Positions 1 through 7,338 of a DNA stretch of 64,000 nt are shown one piece after another. The notes under the pieces are model-generated. The model was not told the DNA's origin. It saw only the letters and a program-made list of their open reading frames with translations, and made no database searches. The stretch is from Pseudomonas migulae. Its GTDB lineage: Bacteria; Pseudomonadota; Gammaproteobacteria; Pseudomonadales; Pseudomonadaceae. The DNA lies in assembly GCF_024169315.1 (NCBI RefSeq), contig NZ_JALJWR010000001.1:2439501-2503500 (forward strand), read 5' to 3'. The translations under genes were made by a program, and so were the position numbers. Positions within the stretch are counted from its first letter, which is position 1; each line of letters begins with the position of its first letter.

Positions 1-41
1 TTCAGGCCGTGGCGCTGAAGATCCAATCCCGTAGGAATGTT

Positions 42-419
42 ATGAAACTCGATAAAAAGCAGGCCATTGCCCGCAGAAACCAGGAACTCGGCGGTGCTGT
101 GCTTGGCGTCAACAACTGCCACTTCACCGAATTGAACCGCAACCGCAACATCTGGTGGTTCGATATCCCGGTGGCTCGCCTGGCCGTTGGTCAGTACGAA
201 TGGATTCACCTGCTGATGCACACGCCGGACACCGATGAACTGCTGCACCTGAAAGTGCCGACGGTGTTCCTGCGTGAGAAGCTCGAAGGGCTGGTGGTGC
301 GCAACCAGGGCAAGCGCAAGGCGGCGTTGAGCCTGGAATTGAGTGCGGACAAGGATTCGTACTTGCAGGACATGCGCCCGGCGGGCACCAATGTCAATTT
401 CGCGCAGTTTCGCTTGTAA
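42..419 (+). CDS. Conserved hypothetical protein, 125 aa
   Basis: I do not recognise a functional family. The ATG at 42 is chosen over an in-frame GTG at 9 because an AGGA ribosome-binding site lies just upstream (33-36). The product is small and basic at its N-terminus (KLDKKQAIARR), has no signal peptide or membrane segment, and carries a WWFD stretch and a mixed alpha/beta pattern. A REPIN and a terminator lie between it and fadD1, so it ends its own transcription unit. Its left neighbour is outside the window. The reading frame and the ribosome-binding site make it a real gene; its role is unknown. Confidence 0.7.
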   Translation: MKLDKKQAIARRNQELGGAVLGVNNCHFTELNRNRNIWWFDIPVARLAVGQYEWIHLLMHTPDTDELLHLKVPTVFLREKLEGLVVRNQGKRKAALSLELSADKDSYLQDMRPAGTNVNFAQFRL

Positions 420-462
420 CACTGGCTCCCTTTGATAAGGGATTTATCTGTGCTGAGGGGAT

Positions 463-598
463 CTGTGGCGAGGGGATTCATCCCCGTTGGGCTGCGAAGC
501 GGCCCCAATAACCTGCAGCCGCATTTCAGCAGAAACACCGCGCTCGCCGGTCTTACGACTGCTGCGCAGCCGAACGGGGATGAATCCCCTCGCCACAG
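463..598. repeat. REPIN, family B (GTGGCGAGGGGATT type)
   Basis: The two ends are inverted copies (CTGTGGCGAGGGGATTCATC and its complement) around a variable middle. The right arm has the recurring GACTGCTGCGCAGCC segment seen in the other family-B copies of this window. It lies between the convergent hypothetical gene and fadD1. Confidence 0.85.
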
Positions 599-622
599 AA
601 GCCCGCCCATATCACTGCCAAC

Positions 623-650
623 AAAAAGCCCCGCATCTGCGGGGCTTTTT
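623..650 (-). terminator. Rho-independent terminator of fadD1
   Basis: A GC-rich hairpin (GCCCCGC, loop ATCT, reverse arm) is flanked by A5 and T5 tracts, so it could work in both directions. It lies six bases past the fadD1 stop codon. Confidence 0.85.
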
Positions 651-655
651 GTGGG

Positions 656-2356
656 TTACGCGCCTACTTTCTTCGCGTTGATCTTCTTCAGCTCTTCATC
701 CCGCAACTCACGACGCAGGATCTTGCCCACGTTGGTGGTCGGCAGCGCATCGCGGAATTCCACGGCTTTCGGCACCTTGTAGCCGGTGACATTCGCACGC
801 ATGTGCTCCATCACTTGCTCTTTGGTCAGCGTCACACCCGGTTTGGCAACGATGAAAATCTTGATCGCTTCGCCCGACTTCTCGTCCGGCACGCCGATGG
901 CCGCGCATTGCAGCACGCCCGGCAGGGTCGCGAGCACGTCTTCGAGCTCATTCGGGTACACGTTGAAACCGGACACCAGGATCATGTCTTTCTTGCGATC
1001 GACGATGCGCATGTAGCCGTCCGGCTGGATCAGCGCGATGTCACCGGTCTTCAACCAGCCTTCGCTGTCGAGCATTTCATCGGTGGCTTCCTGGCGCTGC
1101 CAGTAGCCTTTCATCACCTGCGGCCCCTTCACACACAATTCGCCGATTTCACCCAACGGCTGCTCCACGCCGGCATCGTCGATGACTTTGCACAGGGTCG
1201 ACGGAACCGGAATACCGATGGTACCAATCTGGATGTGCTGGATCGGGTTCACCGTCGCCACCGGGCTGGTTTCGGTCATGCCGTAACCTTCGCAGATGGC
1301 GCAACCGGTGACCGCCTTCCAACGCTCGGCCGCCGCCAGTTGCAGGGCCATGCCGCCGGACAGGGTGACTTTCAGTGCCGAAAAATCCAGTTTGCGGAAA
1401 CCTTCGTTGTTGCACAGGGCAACGAACAACGTGTTCAGCCCGACGAAGCCGCTGAACTTCCACTTCGACAGTTCCTTGACCATCGCCGGCAGGTCGCGCG
1501 GGTTGCTGATCAGGATGTTGTGGTTGCCGATCAGCATCATCGCCATGCAATGAAAGGTGAACGCGTAGATGTGGTACAGCGGCAGCGGCGTGATCAGGAT
1601 TTCGCAACCTTCATTGAGGTTGGACCCCATCAGCGCCTTGCACTGCAGCATGTTGGCGACGAGGTTGCGATGGGTCAGCATTGCGCCCTTCGCCACGCCG
1701 GTGGTGCCGCCGGTGTATTGCAGCACCGCCACGTCACCGCTGGCCGGGTTGGCTTCCGCCACTGGCTGGCCATGCCCCTTGCTCAACACGTCGTTGAACT
1801 TGATGGCCTTGGGCAAGTGATACGCCGGGACCATCTTCTTCACGTACTTGATGACGCTGTTGATCAGCAGGCGCTTGAGCGGCGGCAACAGGTCAGCCAC
1901 TTCGGTGACGATGACATGCTTGACGCCGGTTTTCGGCACGACGGTCTCGGCCAGGTGCGCCATGTTGGCCAGGCACACCAGGGCTTTGGCACCGGAGTCG
2001 TTGAACTGGTGTTCCATTTCCCGCGCGGTGTACAGCGGGTTGGTATTGACCACGATCAGCCCGGCGCGAATGGCACCGAACACAGCGACCGGGTACTGCA
2101 AGACGTTAGGCAGCTGCACGGCGATTCGATCGCCCGGCTGCAAGTCGGTATGCTGTTGCAGGTAAGCGGCAAAGGCGCCGGACAATTCGTACAGTTCACC
2201 GTAGGTAATTGTCTTGCCCAGGTTGCTGAATGCCGGCTTGTCGGCGAAGCGCTGGCAGGACTGTTTCAGCACTGCCTGAATATTCGGATACTCGTCCGGA
2301 TTGATGTCGGCAGCAATCCCGGCAGGGTACTTATCCTTCCAGAAGTCTTCGATCAT
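656..2356 (-). CDS. fadD1: Long-chain fatty acid-CoA ligase FadD1
   Basis: Activates fatty acids to acyl-CoA with ATP at the inner face of the cytoplasmic membrane, feeding beta-oxidation. The 566-residue ANL-family enzyme has the P-loop YTGGTTGVAKGA (around 213-224), the GYGMTETSP adenine motif, the TGD motif and the C-terminal fatty-acyl signature region DRKKDMILVSGFNVYPNE. Its N-terminus (MIEDFWKDKYPAGIAADI) closely matches P. aeruginosa FadD1. GAGGAG lies 9 bases before the ATG. It sits downstream of paralogue fadD2 in the same direction, separated by 378 bp that hold a REPIN, so it probably also has its own promoter. An imperfect operator-like palindrome lies 28 bp before the start codon. 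Confidence 0.95.
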   Translation of the reverse strand: MIEDFWKDKYPAGIAADINPDEYPNIQAVLKQSCQRFADKPAFSNLGKTITYGELYELSGAFAAYLQQHTDLQPGDRIAVQLPNVLQYPVAVFGAIRAGLIVVNTNPLYTAREMEHQFNDSGAKALVCLANMAHLAETVVPKTGVKHVIVTEVADLLPPLKRLLINSVIKYVKKMVPAYHLPKAIKFNDVLSKGHGQPVAEANPASGDVAVLQYTGGTTGVAKGAMLTHRNLVANMLQCKALMGSNLNEGCEILITPLPLYHIYAFTFHCMAMMLIGNHNILISNPRDLPAMVKELSKWKFSGFVGLNTLFVALCNNEGFRKLDFSALKVTLSGGMALQLAAAERWKAVTGCAICEGYGMTETSPVATVNPIQHIQIGTIGIPVPSTLCKVIDDAGVEQPLGEIGELCVKGPQVMKGYWQRQEATDEMLDSEGWLKTGDIALIQPDGYMRIVDRKKDMILVSGFNVYPNELEDVLATLPGVLQCAAIGVPDEKSGEAIKIFIVAKPGVTLTKEQVMEHMRANVTGYKVPKAVEFRDALPTTNVGKILRRELRDEELKKINAKKVGA

Positions 2357-2383
2357 GGAAGCCCACTCCTCAGCAACGCGAAT

Positions 2384-2400
2384 TCAAATACCGCATTTGA
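2384..2400. promoter_or_regulatory. Palindrome upstream of fadD1, possible fatty-acid regulator site
   Basis: TCAAAT-N5-ATTTGA is a perfect 6+6 inverted repeat starting 28 bp before the fadD1 ATG. It resembles the C/GAAAC-Nx-GTTTG/C half-sites of PsrA, but has T/A where PsrA has C/G. Assigning it to a regulator is inference. Confidence 0.3.
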
Positions 2401-2624
2401 TGCGATTATTATTGGTGTTTGATTATTGGTGAGTCTGGCTTTTACAGAAGGCCGAGAGGTCACAAAGCGCGCCGAGAGTAGCAGCTTTGCCAAGGGCCGA
2501 CTAGAGCCAAAAGCGGCCTCTACAGTCACATTGGTGACTCAAGAATAACAAACAGTCATTTTAGAGCAAAGATTCTATAAAGCGCTGAGAGCCTTTAAAA
2601 CTGGGGCTTATAGCTTTTAAAAGA
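2401..2624. other. Intergenic region without a gene, fadD2-fadD1
   Basis: This is the gene-free part of the 378-bp gap between the two fadD genes. It is richer in A/T than the flanking genes and should hold the fadD1 promoter, but I could not assign -35/-10 boxes. No ORF or RNA gene was seen. Confidence 0.5.
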
Positions 2625-2708
2625 TTCGCGGGCAAGCCTCGCTCCTACGGGTTTCGCGTCGTTATTGTGATCGACGCCAACTCTGTAGGAGCGAGGCTTG
2701 CCCGCGAA
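2625..2708. repeat. REPIN, family A (GTAGGAGCGAGGCTTGCCCGCG type)
   Basis: Inverted arms TTCGCGGGCAAGCCTCGCTC and complement surround a variable centre. It lies between fadD2 and fadD1, close behind the fadD2 stop codon, where it would protect the 3' end of fadD2 mRNA if it folds. Confidence 0.85.
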
Positions 2709-2734
2709 CCGCGCAAAGCGCGGCCATTCAACGA

Positions 2735-4423
2735 TCAGGCAATATCCCGCAACTCCCGCCGCAGAATCTTGCCCACCGGCGTCATCGGCAACGACTCACG
2801 CAACACAATGTGCTTGGGCACTTTGTACGCCGTGAAGTTTTCCTTGCAGTAGGCCTTCAGCTCTTCAAGGCTGACCCCTGACTCTCGCGCCACCACAAAC
2901 AACTTCACCGCCTCGCCCGAACGTTCGTCCGGCACACCGATGACGGCGCAGTTGGCGACCTTCGGGTGCGCCATCACCACGTCTTCGATCTCGTTCGGGT
3001 ACACGTTGAAACCCGAGACGATGATCATGTCTTTCTTGCGATCGACGATGCGCACAAAACCGTCCGGGTCGATCACGGCGATGTCACCGGACTTGAACCA
3101 GCCTTCGGCATCCAGCACTTCGGCGGTGGCCTCGGGTTTCTGCCAGTAGCCCTTCATGATCTGCGGGCCCTTGATGCACAGCTCACCGCGCTCGCCCATC
3201 GGCTGCTCGACGCCTTCATCGTTGATGACTTTCAGCGTGGTGCCCGGCACCGGCAGGCCGACCGTGCCGATCCGCGACTTGTTGCCGTACGGGTTGGTGC
3301 ACGCCACCGGCGAGGTTTCGGTCAGGCCGTAGCCTTCGGTGATGCGGCACCCGGTCAGTTGCTCCCAGCGCTCGGCGGTGGCCTTGACCAGCGCAGTGCC
3401 GCCGGAGTTGGTCAGTTTGAGGCTGGAGAAATCCAGGGTCTTGAAATCCGGATGGTCCATCAACGCGACGAACAGCGTGTTGAGCCCCAGCAGACACGAG
3501 AACCGCCAGTTCTTCAGTTCCTTGATGAAACCGCCAATGTCCCGTGGATTGGTGATCAGCACGTTGTGGTTGCCGGTCACCATCATGCACATGCAATTCG
3601 CGGTGAAGGCATAGATGTGATACAGCGGCAGCGGCGCGATCATCACCTCCTGGCCTTCGCGCAGCAGCGGCTGGCCATCATTGCCGAACTGCCCCAGGCA
3701 TGCTCGCGCCTGCTGCATGTTCGCGACCAGGTTGCCGTGGGTCAGCATCGCGCCCTTGGCCAGCCCGGTGGTGCCGCCGGTGTATTGCAGCACGGCGATA
3801 TCGCTGAGACCGGCGTTCAGCGGCTTGATGCCCAGGCCCCGGCCCTGGCGCAACGCGCTCTTGAAGGAAACGGCCTGCGGCAAGGAATAGTCAGGGACCA
3901 TTTTCTTCACCTTGCGCACCAAGGTGTTGACCAGCCAGCCCTTGGCGGCGGGCATCATGTCGCCCATCTTCGCTTCGATCAGGTACTGGAGGTCGGTGTC
4001 GGGCAGCACTTCCTGGACCTTCTGCCCGAACATGTTCAGGTAGACCAGCGCCCGGGCACCGGAATCCTTGAACTGATGACGCATCTCCCGCGCGGTGTAC
4101 AACGGGTTGGTGTTGACCACGATCAGCCCGGCGCGCAACGCACCAAACACGGCAATCGGGTATTGCAGGACATTGGGCATCTGCACCGCGATGCGATCCC
4201 CCGGCACCAGGTCGGTGTGGGCTTGCAGGTAACCGGCGAACGCGGCGCTGTGGCGTTCCAGTTCGGCGTAGGTCAGGGTCACGCCCATGTTGCTGAAGGC
4301 CGGGCGGTCCGCGAATTTCTTGCAGGAACGCTCGAACACCTCGATCACCGACTTATAGGCCCCTTGATCGATGTCCAGGGGCACGCCGGCCGGGCGTTTG
4401 TCATTCCAGAAATCAGGTTGCAT
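2735..4423 (-). CDS. fadD2: Long-chain fatty acid-CoA ligase FadD2
   Basis: Second ATP-dependent acyl-CoA synthetase, 562 residues, clearly paralogous to its neighbour FadD1 along the whole length. It keeps the P-loop YTGGTTGLAKGA, the GYGLTETSP motif and DRKKDMIIVSGFNVYPNE near the C-terminus. In P. aeruginosa the two tandem paralogues differ in chain-length preference and induction; the same is inferred here. GAGGA precedes the ATG by about 8 bases. The string AAGAACAA, an AAnAAnAA (Hfq/Crc-type) match, overlaps the start codon. It is divergent from an alpha/beta hydrolase gene across a 227-bp shared promoter region. Confidence 0.95.
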   Translation of the reverse strand: MQPDFWNDKRPAGVPLDIDQGAYKSVIEVFERSCKKFADRPAFSNMGVTLTYAELERHSAAFAGYLQAHTDLVPGDRIAVQMPNVLQYPIAVFGALRAGLIVVNTNPLYTAREMRHQFKDSGARALVYLNMFGQKVQEVLPDTDLQYLIEAKMGDMMPAAKGWLVNTLVRKVKKMVPDYSLPQAVSFKSALRQGRGLGIKPLNAGLSDIAVLQYTGGTTGLAKGAMLTHGNLVANMQQARACLGQFGNDGQPLLREGQEVMIAPLPLYHIYAFTANCMCMMVTGNHNVLITNPRDIGGFIKELKNWRFSCLLGLNTLFVALMDHPDFKTLDFSSLKLTNSGGTALVKATAERWEQLTGCRITEGYGLTETSPVACTNPYGNKSRIGTVGLPVPGTTLKVINDEGVEQPMGERGELCIKGPQIMKGYWQKPEATAEVLDAEGWFKSGDIAVIDPDGFVRIVDRKKDMIIVSGFNVYPNEIEDVVMAHPKVANCAVIGVPDERSGEAVKLFVVARESGVSLEELKAYCKENFTAYKVPKHIVLRESLPMTPVGKILRRELRDIA

Positions 4424-4650
4424 TGTTCTTGTCCTCTTTACCTGAACCTATCCGGGGCCACTCTCTGCGCTGTCGGAAAAACAAAAAGCAAAAAGCGGAG
4501 CTTCACGGACACTAGCAGCTATGACGAAACAGGCAAATATGCCAACGTCCGTCATTGATCGTGTGAATCTTGGTGCCATGGCGTGGCCTGATCAGACGCC
4601 GGGCGAAGGATGCGCTATACAATGCACCGAGCCCATGCAAAGGAATCGCC

Positions 4651-5595
4651 ATGATCCACGACACCTTCTGGCTGACCGCGAGTGACCGCAGCCGCCTCTT
4701 CGTCAACCAGTGGCTGCCCGCCGCGCCGATGAAAGCGGTGATCCTGGTGGCCCACGGCATGGCCGAGCACAGCGATCGCTATGCCCGTCTCGCGGAAAAA
4801 TGCTGTGAACAGGGCTACGGCGTTTACGCACCTGACTTGCGTGGACATGGCAAAACTGCCGAAAGCGGGACCCTCGGACATTTCGCCGATGACGATGGCT
4901 GGTGCAAGGTCGTTGGTGACCTGGCCAGCCTCAATCAGCACATCGGCCAGCAACATCCCGGCGTGCCGATCGTGCTACTCGGCCACAGCATGGGCAGCTA
5001 CATCGCTCAGGCTTATCTGCTGCATCACAGTGCCAGCCTGTATGGCGCGGTGCTCAGTGGTTCGAACTTTCAACCGGTGGCGCTTTATCGCGCAGCCCGG
5101 CAAATCGCCCGCCTCGAACGCTTGCGCCAGGGTCCGAAGGGACGCAGCGCGCTGATCGAATGGTTGTCGTTCGGCTCGTTCAACAAAAAATTCAAACCGG
5201 TGCGCACCTCGTTCGACTGGCTCAGCCGCGACCCGGCCGAAGTCGACAAGTACGCCAACGACCCGCTCTGCGGCTTTCGCTGCACCAATCAGTTCTGGAT
5301 CGATCTGCTCGGCGGCTTGCAGCAAATCAGCAAAGCGTCCAATCTCGCCCAGATCGATCCGGGCCTGCCGCTGCTGGTGATTGGCGGTGAATGTGATCCG
5401 GTGAGTGAAGGCAAGCGTCTGAAAGATCTGGCCGATGCGCTACGTGCCGCTGGCAGCCAGAGCCTGCAACTGACGATTTACCCGCAGGCACGGCACGAAC
5501 TGTTCAACGAGAGCAATCGCGATGAAGTGACGGCCGATGTGCTGAGCTGGATCGCGCAAGCCCTGAGCCACCGCCGCCCACCCAGATCCGAATAG
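4651..5595 (+). CDS. Alpha/beta hydrolase, monoacylglycerol-lipase-like
   Basis: A cytosolic serine hydrolase of 314 residues in the lysophospholipase/monoacylglycerol lipase group. The nucleophile elbow GHSMGS is intact, an HGMAEHS oxyanion motif lies near residue 30, and the acid (GGECDPV) and histidine (ARHELFNE) of the triad can be placed in the C-terminal part. The ATG at 4651 is preceded by AAAGGA; an in-frame start at 4570 is rejected because the extra residues are unlike the family. It is followed by a MaoC hydratase and is divergent from fadD2, as in the PA3299-PA3302 region of P. aeruginosa. A role in releasing or handling fatty acids is inferred. Confidence 0.85.
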   Translation: MIHDTFWLTASDRSRLFVNQWLPAAPMKAVILVAHGMAEHSDRYARLAEKCCEQGYGVYAPDLRGHGKTAESGTLGHFADDDGWCKVVGDLASLNQHIGQQHPGVPIVLLGHSMGSYIAQAYLLHHSASLYGAVLSGSNFQPVALYRAARQIARLERLRQGPKGRSALIEWLSFGSFNKKFKPVRTSFDWLSRDPAEVDKYANDPLCGFRCTNQFWIDLLGGLQQISKASNLAQIDPGLPLLVIGGECDPVSEGKRLKDLADALRAAGSQSLQLTIYPQARHELFNESNRDEVTADVLSWIAQALSHRRPPRSE

Positions 5596-5635
5596 TTTTT
5601 TGTGGTTTTTTTATTTGTCACAGGAATTGAAATCG

Positions 5636-6106
5636 ATGACCCAGGTTACCAACACCCCTTACGAAGCCCTTGAAGTCGGGCAGACCGCCAGCTACAGCAA
5701 GACGGTCGAAGAGCGCGACATTCAACTGTTCGCCGCGATGTCCGGTGACCACAACCCGGTGCACCTGGACGCTGAATTCGCCGCTGGCACCATGTTCAAG
5801 GAGCGTATCGCCCACGGCATGTTCAGCGGTGCACTGATCAGCGCAGCCGTCGCCTGCGAGTTGCCTGGGCCGGGCACCATTTATATCGGTCAGCAGATGA
5901 GCTTCCAGAAGCCGGTGAAAATTGGCGACACGCTGACCGTGCGCCTGGAGATCCTGGAGAAGCTGCCGAAGTTTCGTGTGCGCATTGCCACGCGTGTGTT
6001 CAACCAGCGCGATGAGCTGGTGGTGGATGGCGAGGCAGAGATTCTGGCACCGCGTAAACAGCAGACCGTGACGTTGCCGACCCTGCCGGCCATCAGCATC
6101 GGCTGA
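5636..6106 (+). CDS. MaoC-family (R)-specific enoyl-CoA hydratase
   Basis: A single-hotdog hydratase of 156 residues. The hydratase-2 motif is clear (AMSGDHNPVH, with the catalytic Asp and His of the family near residues 37 and 42), followed by the AHGM segment. Family members hydrate trans-2-enoyl-CoA to (R)-3-hydroxyacyl-CoA, linking beta-oxidation with polyhydroxyalkanoate or rhamnolipid precursors. The ATG at 5636 follows CAGGA by 10 bases; the longer frame from 5600 would add a non-family leader. It lies 40 bp after the alpha/beta hydrolase and is probably co-transcribed with it. The exact substrate cannot be read from the sequence. Confidence 0.9.
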   Translation: MTQVTNTPYEALEVGQTASYSKTVEERDIQLFAAMSGDHNPVHLDAEFAAGTMFKERIAHGMFSGALISAAVACELPGPGTIYIGQQMSFQKPVKIGDTLTVRLEILEKLPKFRVRIATRVFNQRDELVVDGEAEILAPRKQQTVTLPTLPAISIG

Positions 6107-6118
6107 TCCACCGCTCTT

Positions 6119-6251
6119 CTGTGGCGAGGGGGCTTGCCACCGTTGGGGTCCGCAGCGCCCCCAAAATCAGGCACCGCGTTTGACTTGATAAACGCGGTGG
6201 CAGGTTTACGACTGCTGCGCAGCCGAACGGGGGCAAGCCCCCTCGCCACAG
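6119..6251. repeat. REPIN, family B variant
   Basis: The arms read CTGTGGCGAGGGGGCTTGCC with a complementary right end, plus the internal GACTGCTGCGCAGCC block. The core GGGGGCTTGCCCCC differs from the GGGGATTTATCCCC core of the other family-B copies. It lies between the convergent maoC and HlyD-type genes. Confidence 0.85.
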
Positions 6252-6257
6252 GGACTG

Positions 6258-7121
6258 CTACCGGTCGCCCTCCTGCACCTGCACACTCGCCGTCATCCCC
6301 GAACTCAGATTGATCCCCTCGGGCACCTTGTCCAGTTTGATCCGCACCGGAATCCGCTGCGCCAATCTCACCCAGTTGAACGTCGGCTCCACTTCCGCCA
6401 GCAATTGCGCATCCGGCGTGGTGTTGCGATCGGTAATCCCGCGGCTGACGCTTTCCACATGCCCTTGCAGCGCCTCGCCCGCACTCATCAACCAGACCTT
6501 CACCGGGTCGCCGACGCGAATCCGCGGCAGCTTGGTTTCTTCGAAATACGCCTGCACATAGAACGTCGAATCGTCGATCAGCGCCATCACCGCTTGCCCG
6601 GCATTCACGTAATTGCCTTGGGCCAGACGCAAATTGGTGATGTGACCACTGCGGGGCGCGTGGACCTGGCTTCGGGCGAGGTTGAGTTCCGCCACCTTGG
6701 CTTCGGCCTGGGCTTCACGCAGTTCGCCACGGGCGATGCCAGCGTTGATTTGCGCGTTCTCGCGCAGCTCGGCACTGATGGCTTGCGGGCCGAGGGCCGC
6801 GCGGCGGCTGGCTTCGCGCTCACGCAGATTGAGTTGCTGCTGACGGGTTTGCACCACCGCTTGCGCCTTCTCCAGTGCGGCTTCGAAGCGGTCGCGATCG
6901 ATGCTCAGCAACAGGTCGCCCGCCTTGACCTCCTGGTTATCGGACACCTTGAGTTCACGTACCCAGCCCGACACGTCCGGAGCGATCACCACCACATCGG
7001 CGCGAATCCGCGCATCCCGCGTCCACGGCGTGAGCATGTAGTACTGCCACAAATGGAAACCGGCAAAAATCGCCACCGCCACCAGGCACAGGGTGACCGC
7101 GACACGTACGGATGTACGCAT
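6258..7121 (-). CDS. HlyD-family periplasmic adaptor, AaeA-like
   Basis: Membrane-fusion subunit of an aromatic-acid-type efflux pump. The 287-residue product has one N-terminal membrane anchor (about residues 5-25), a short biotinyl-lipoyl-like hairpin (VSGWVRELKVSDNQEVKAGD), an alpha-helical hairpin rich in Gln/Arg/Glu (about 70-140) and a C-terminal beta-barrel domain. The ATG at 7121 is preferred over an in-frame TTG at 7127 because AAGGAG lies 6 bases before the ATG and would abut the TTG. It ends a three-gene unit behind the FUSC and DUF1656 genes, matching the AaeX/AaeA/AaeB composition. The substrate is unknown; weak aromatic acids are an inference from the family. Confidence 0.88.
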   Translation of the reverse strand: MRTSVRVAVTLCLVAVAIFAGFHLWQYYMLTPWTRDARIRADVVVIAPDVSGWVRELKVSDNQEVKAGDLLLSIDRDRFEAALEKAQAVVQTRQQQLNLREREASRRAALGPQAISAELRENAQINAGIARGELREAQAEAKVAELNLARSQVHAPRSGHITNLRLAQGNYVNAGQAVMALIDDSTFYVQAYFEETKLPRIRVGDPVKVWLMSAGEALQGHVESVSRGITDRNTTPDAQLLAEVEPTFNWVRLAQRIPVRIKLDKVPEGINLSSGMTASVQVQEGDR

Positions 7122-7131
7122 GTTCAACTCC

Positions 7132-7338
7132 TTATAAAGGTCCGAGGACGACGGTGATCAGGGTCAATACACAGACGTACAAGGCGCAATCGAATAACGC
7201 TTCGTGCCAGATCCAGCGGCCGACCGGGGTCAGGCGCAACAACAGGCGCAAGCCCCCGGTGACGAGCAGCGCCAGCAGCACATAAATCAGAAACGGGCTG
7301 AGCAGCACGCCGCCCACCGACCATTCACGCAAGCCCAT
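7132..7338 (-). CDS. DUF1656 small inner-membrane protein, AaeX-like
   Basis: A 68-residue protein with two hydrophobic segments (about 13-31 and 48-66) and the R-W-I-W-H-E-A-LFD pattern of the DUF1656/AaeX family. AGGAG stands 7 bases before the ATG. The first codons overlap the end of the FUSC gene by 14 bp, and the adaptor gene begins 10 bp after its stop, so the three are translationally linked. Its biochemical role in the pump is not known. Confidence 0.9.
   Translation of the reverse strand: MGLREWSVGGVLLSPFLIYVLLALLVTGGLRLLLRLTPVGRWIWHEALFDCALYVCVLTLITVVLGPL

Noticed and set aside
803..4558. Two plus-strand open frames of over 500 codons opposite fadD1 and fadD2
   Set aside because: Antisense shadows of the two acyl-CoA ligase genes; their parallel occurrence reflects the similarity of the paralogues.
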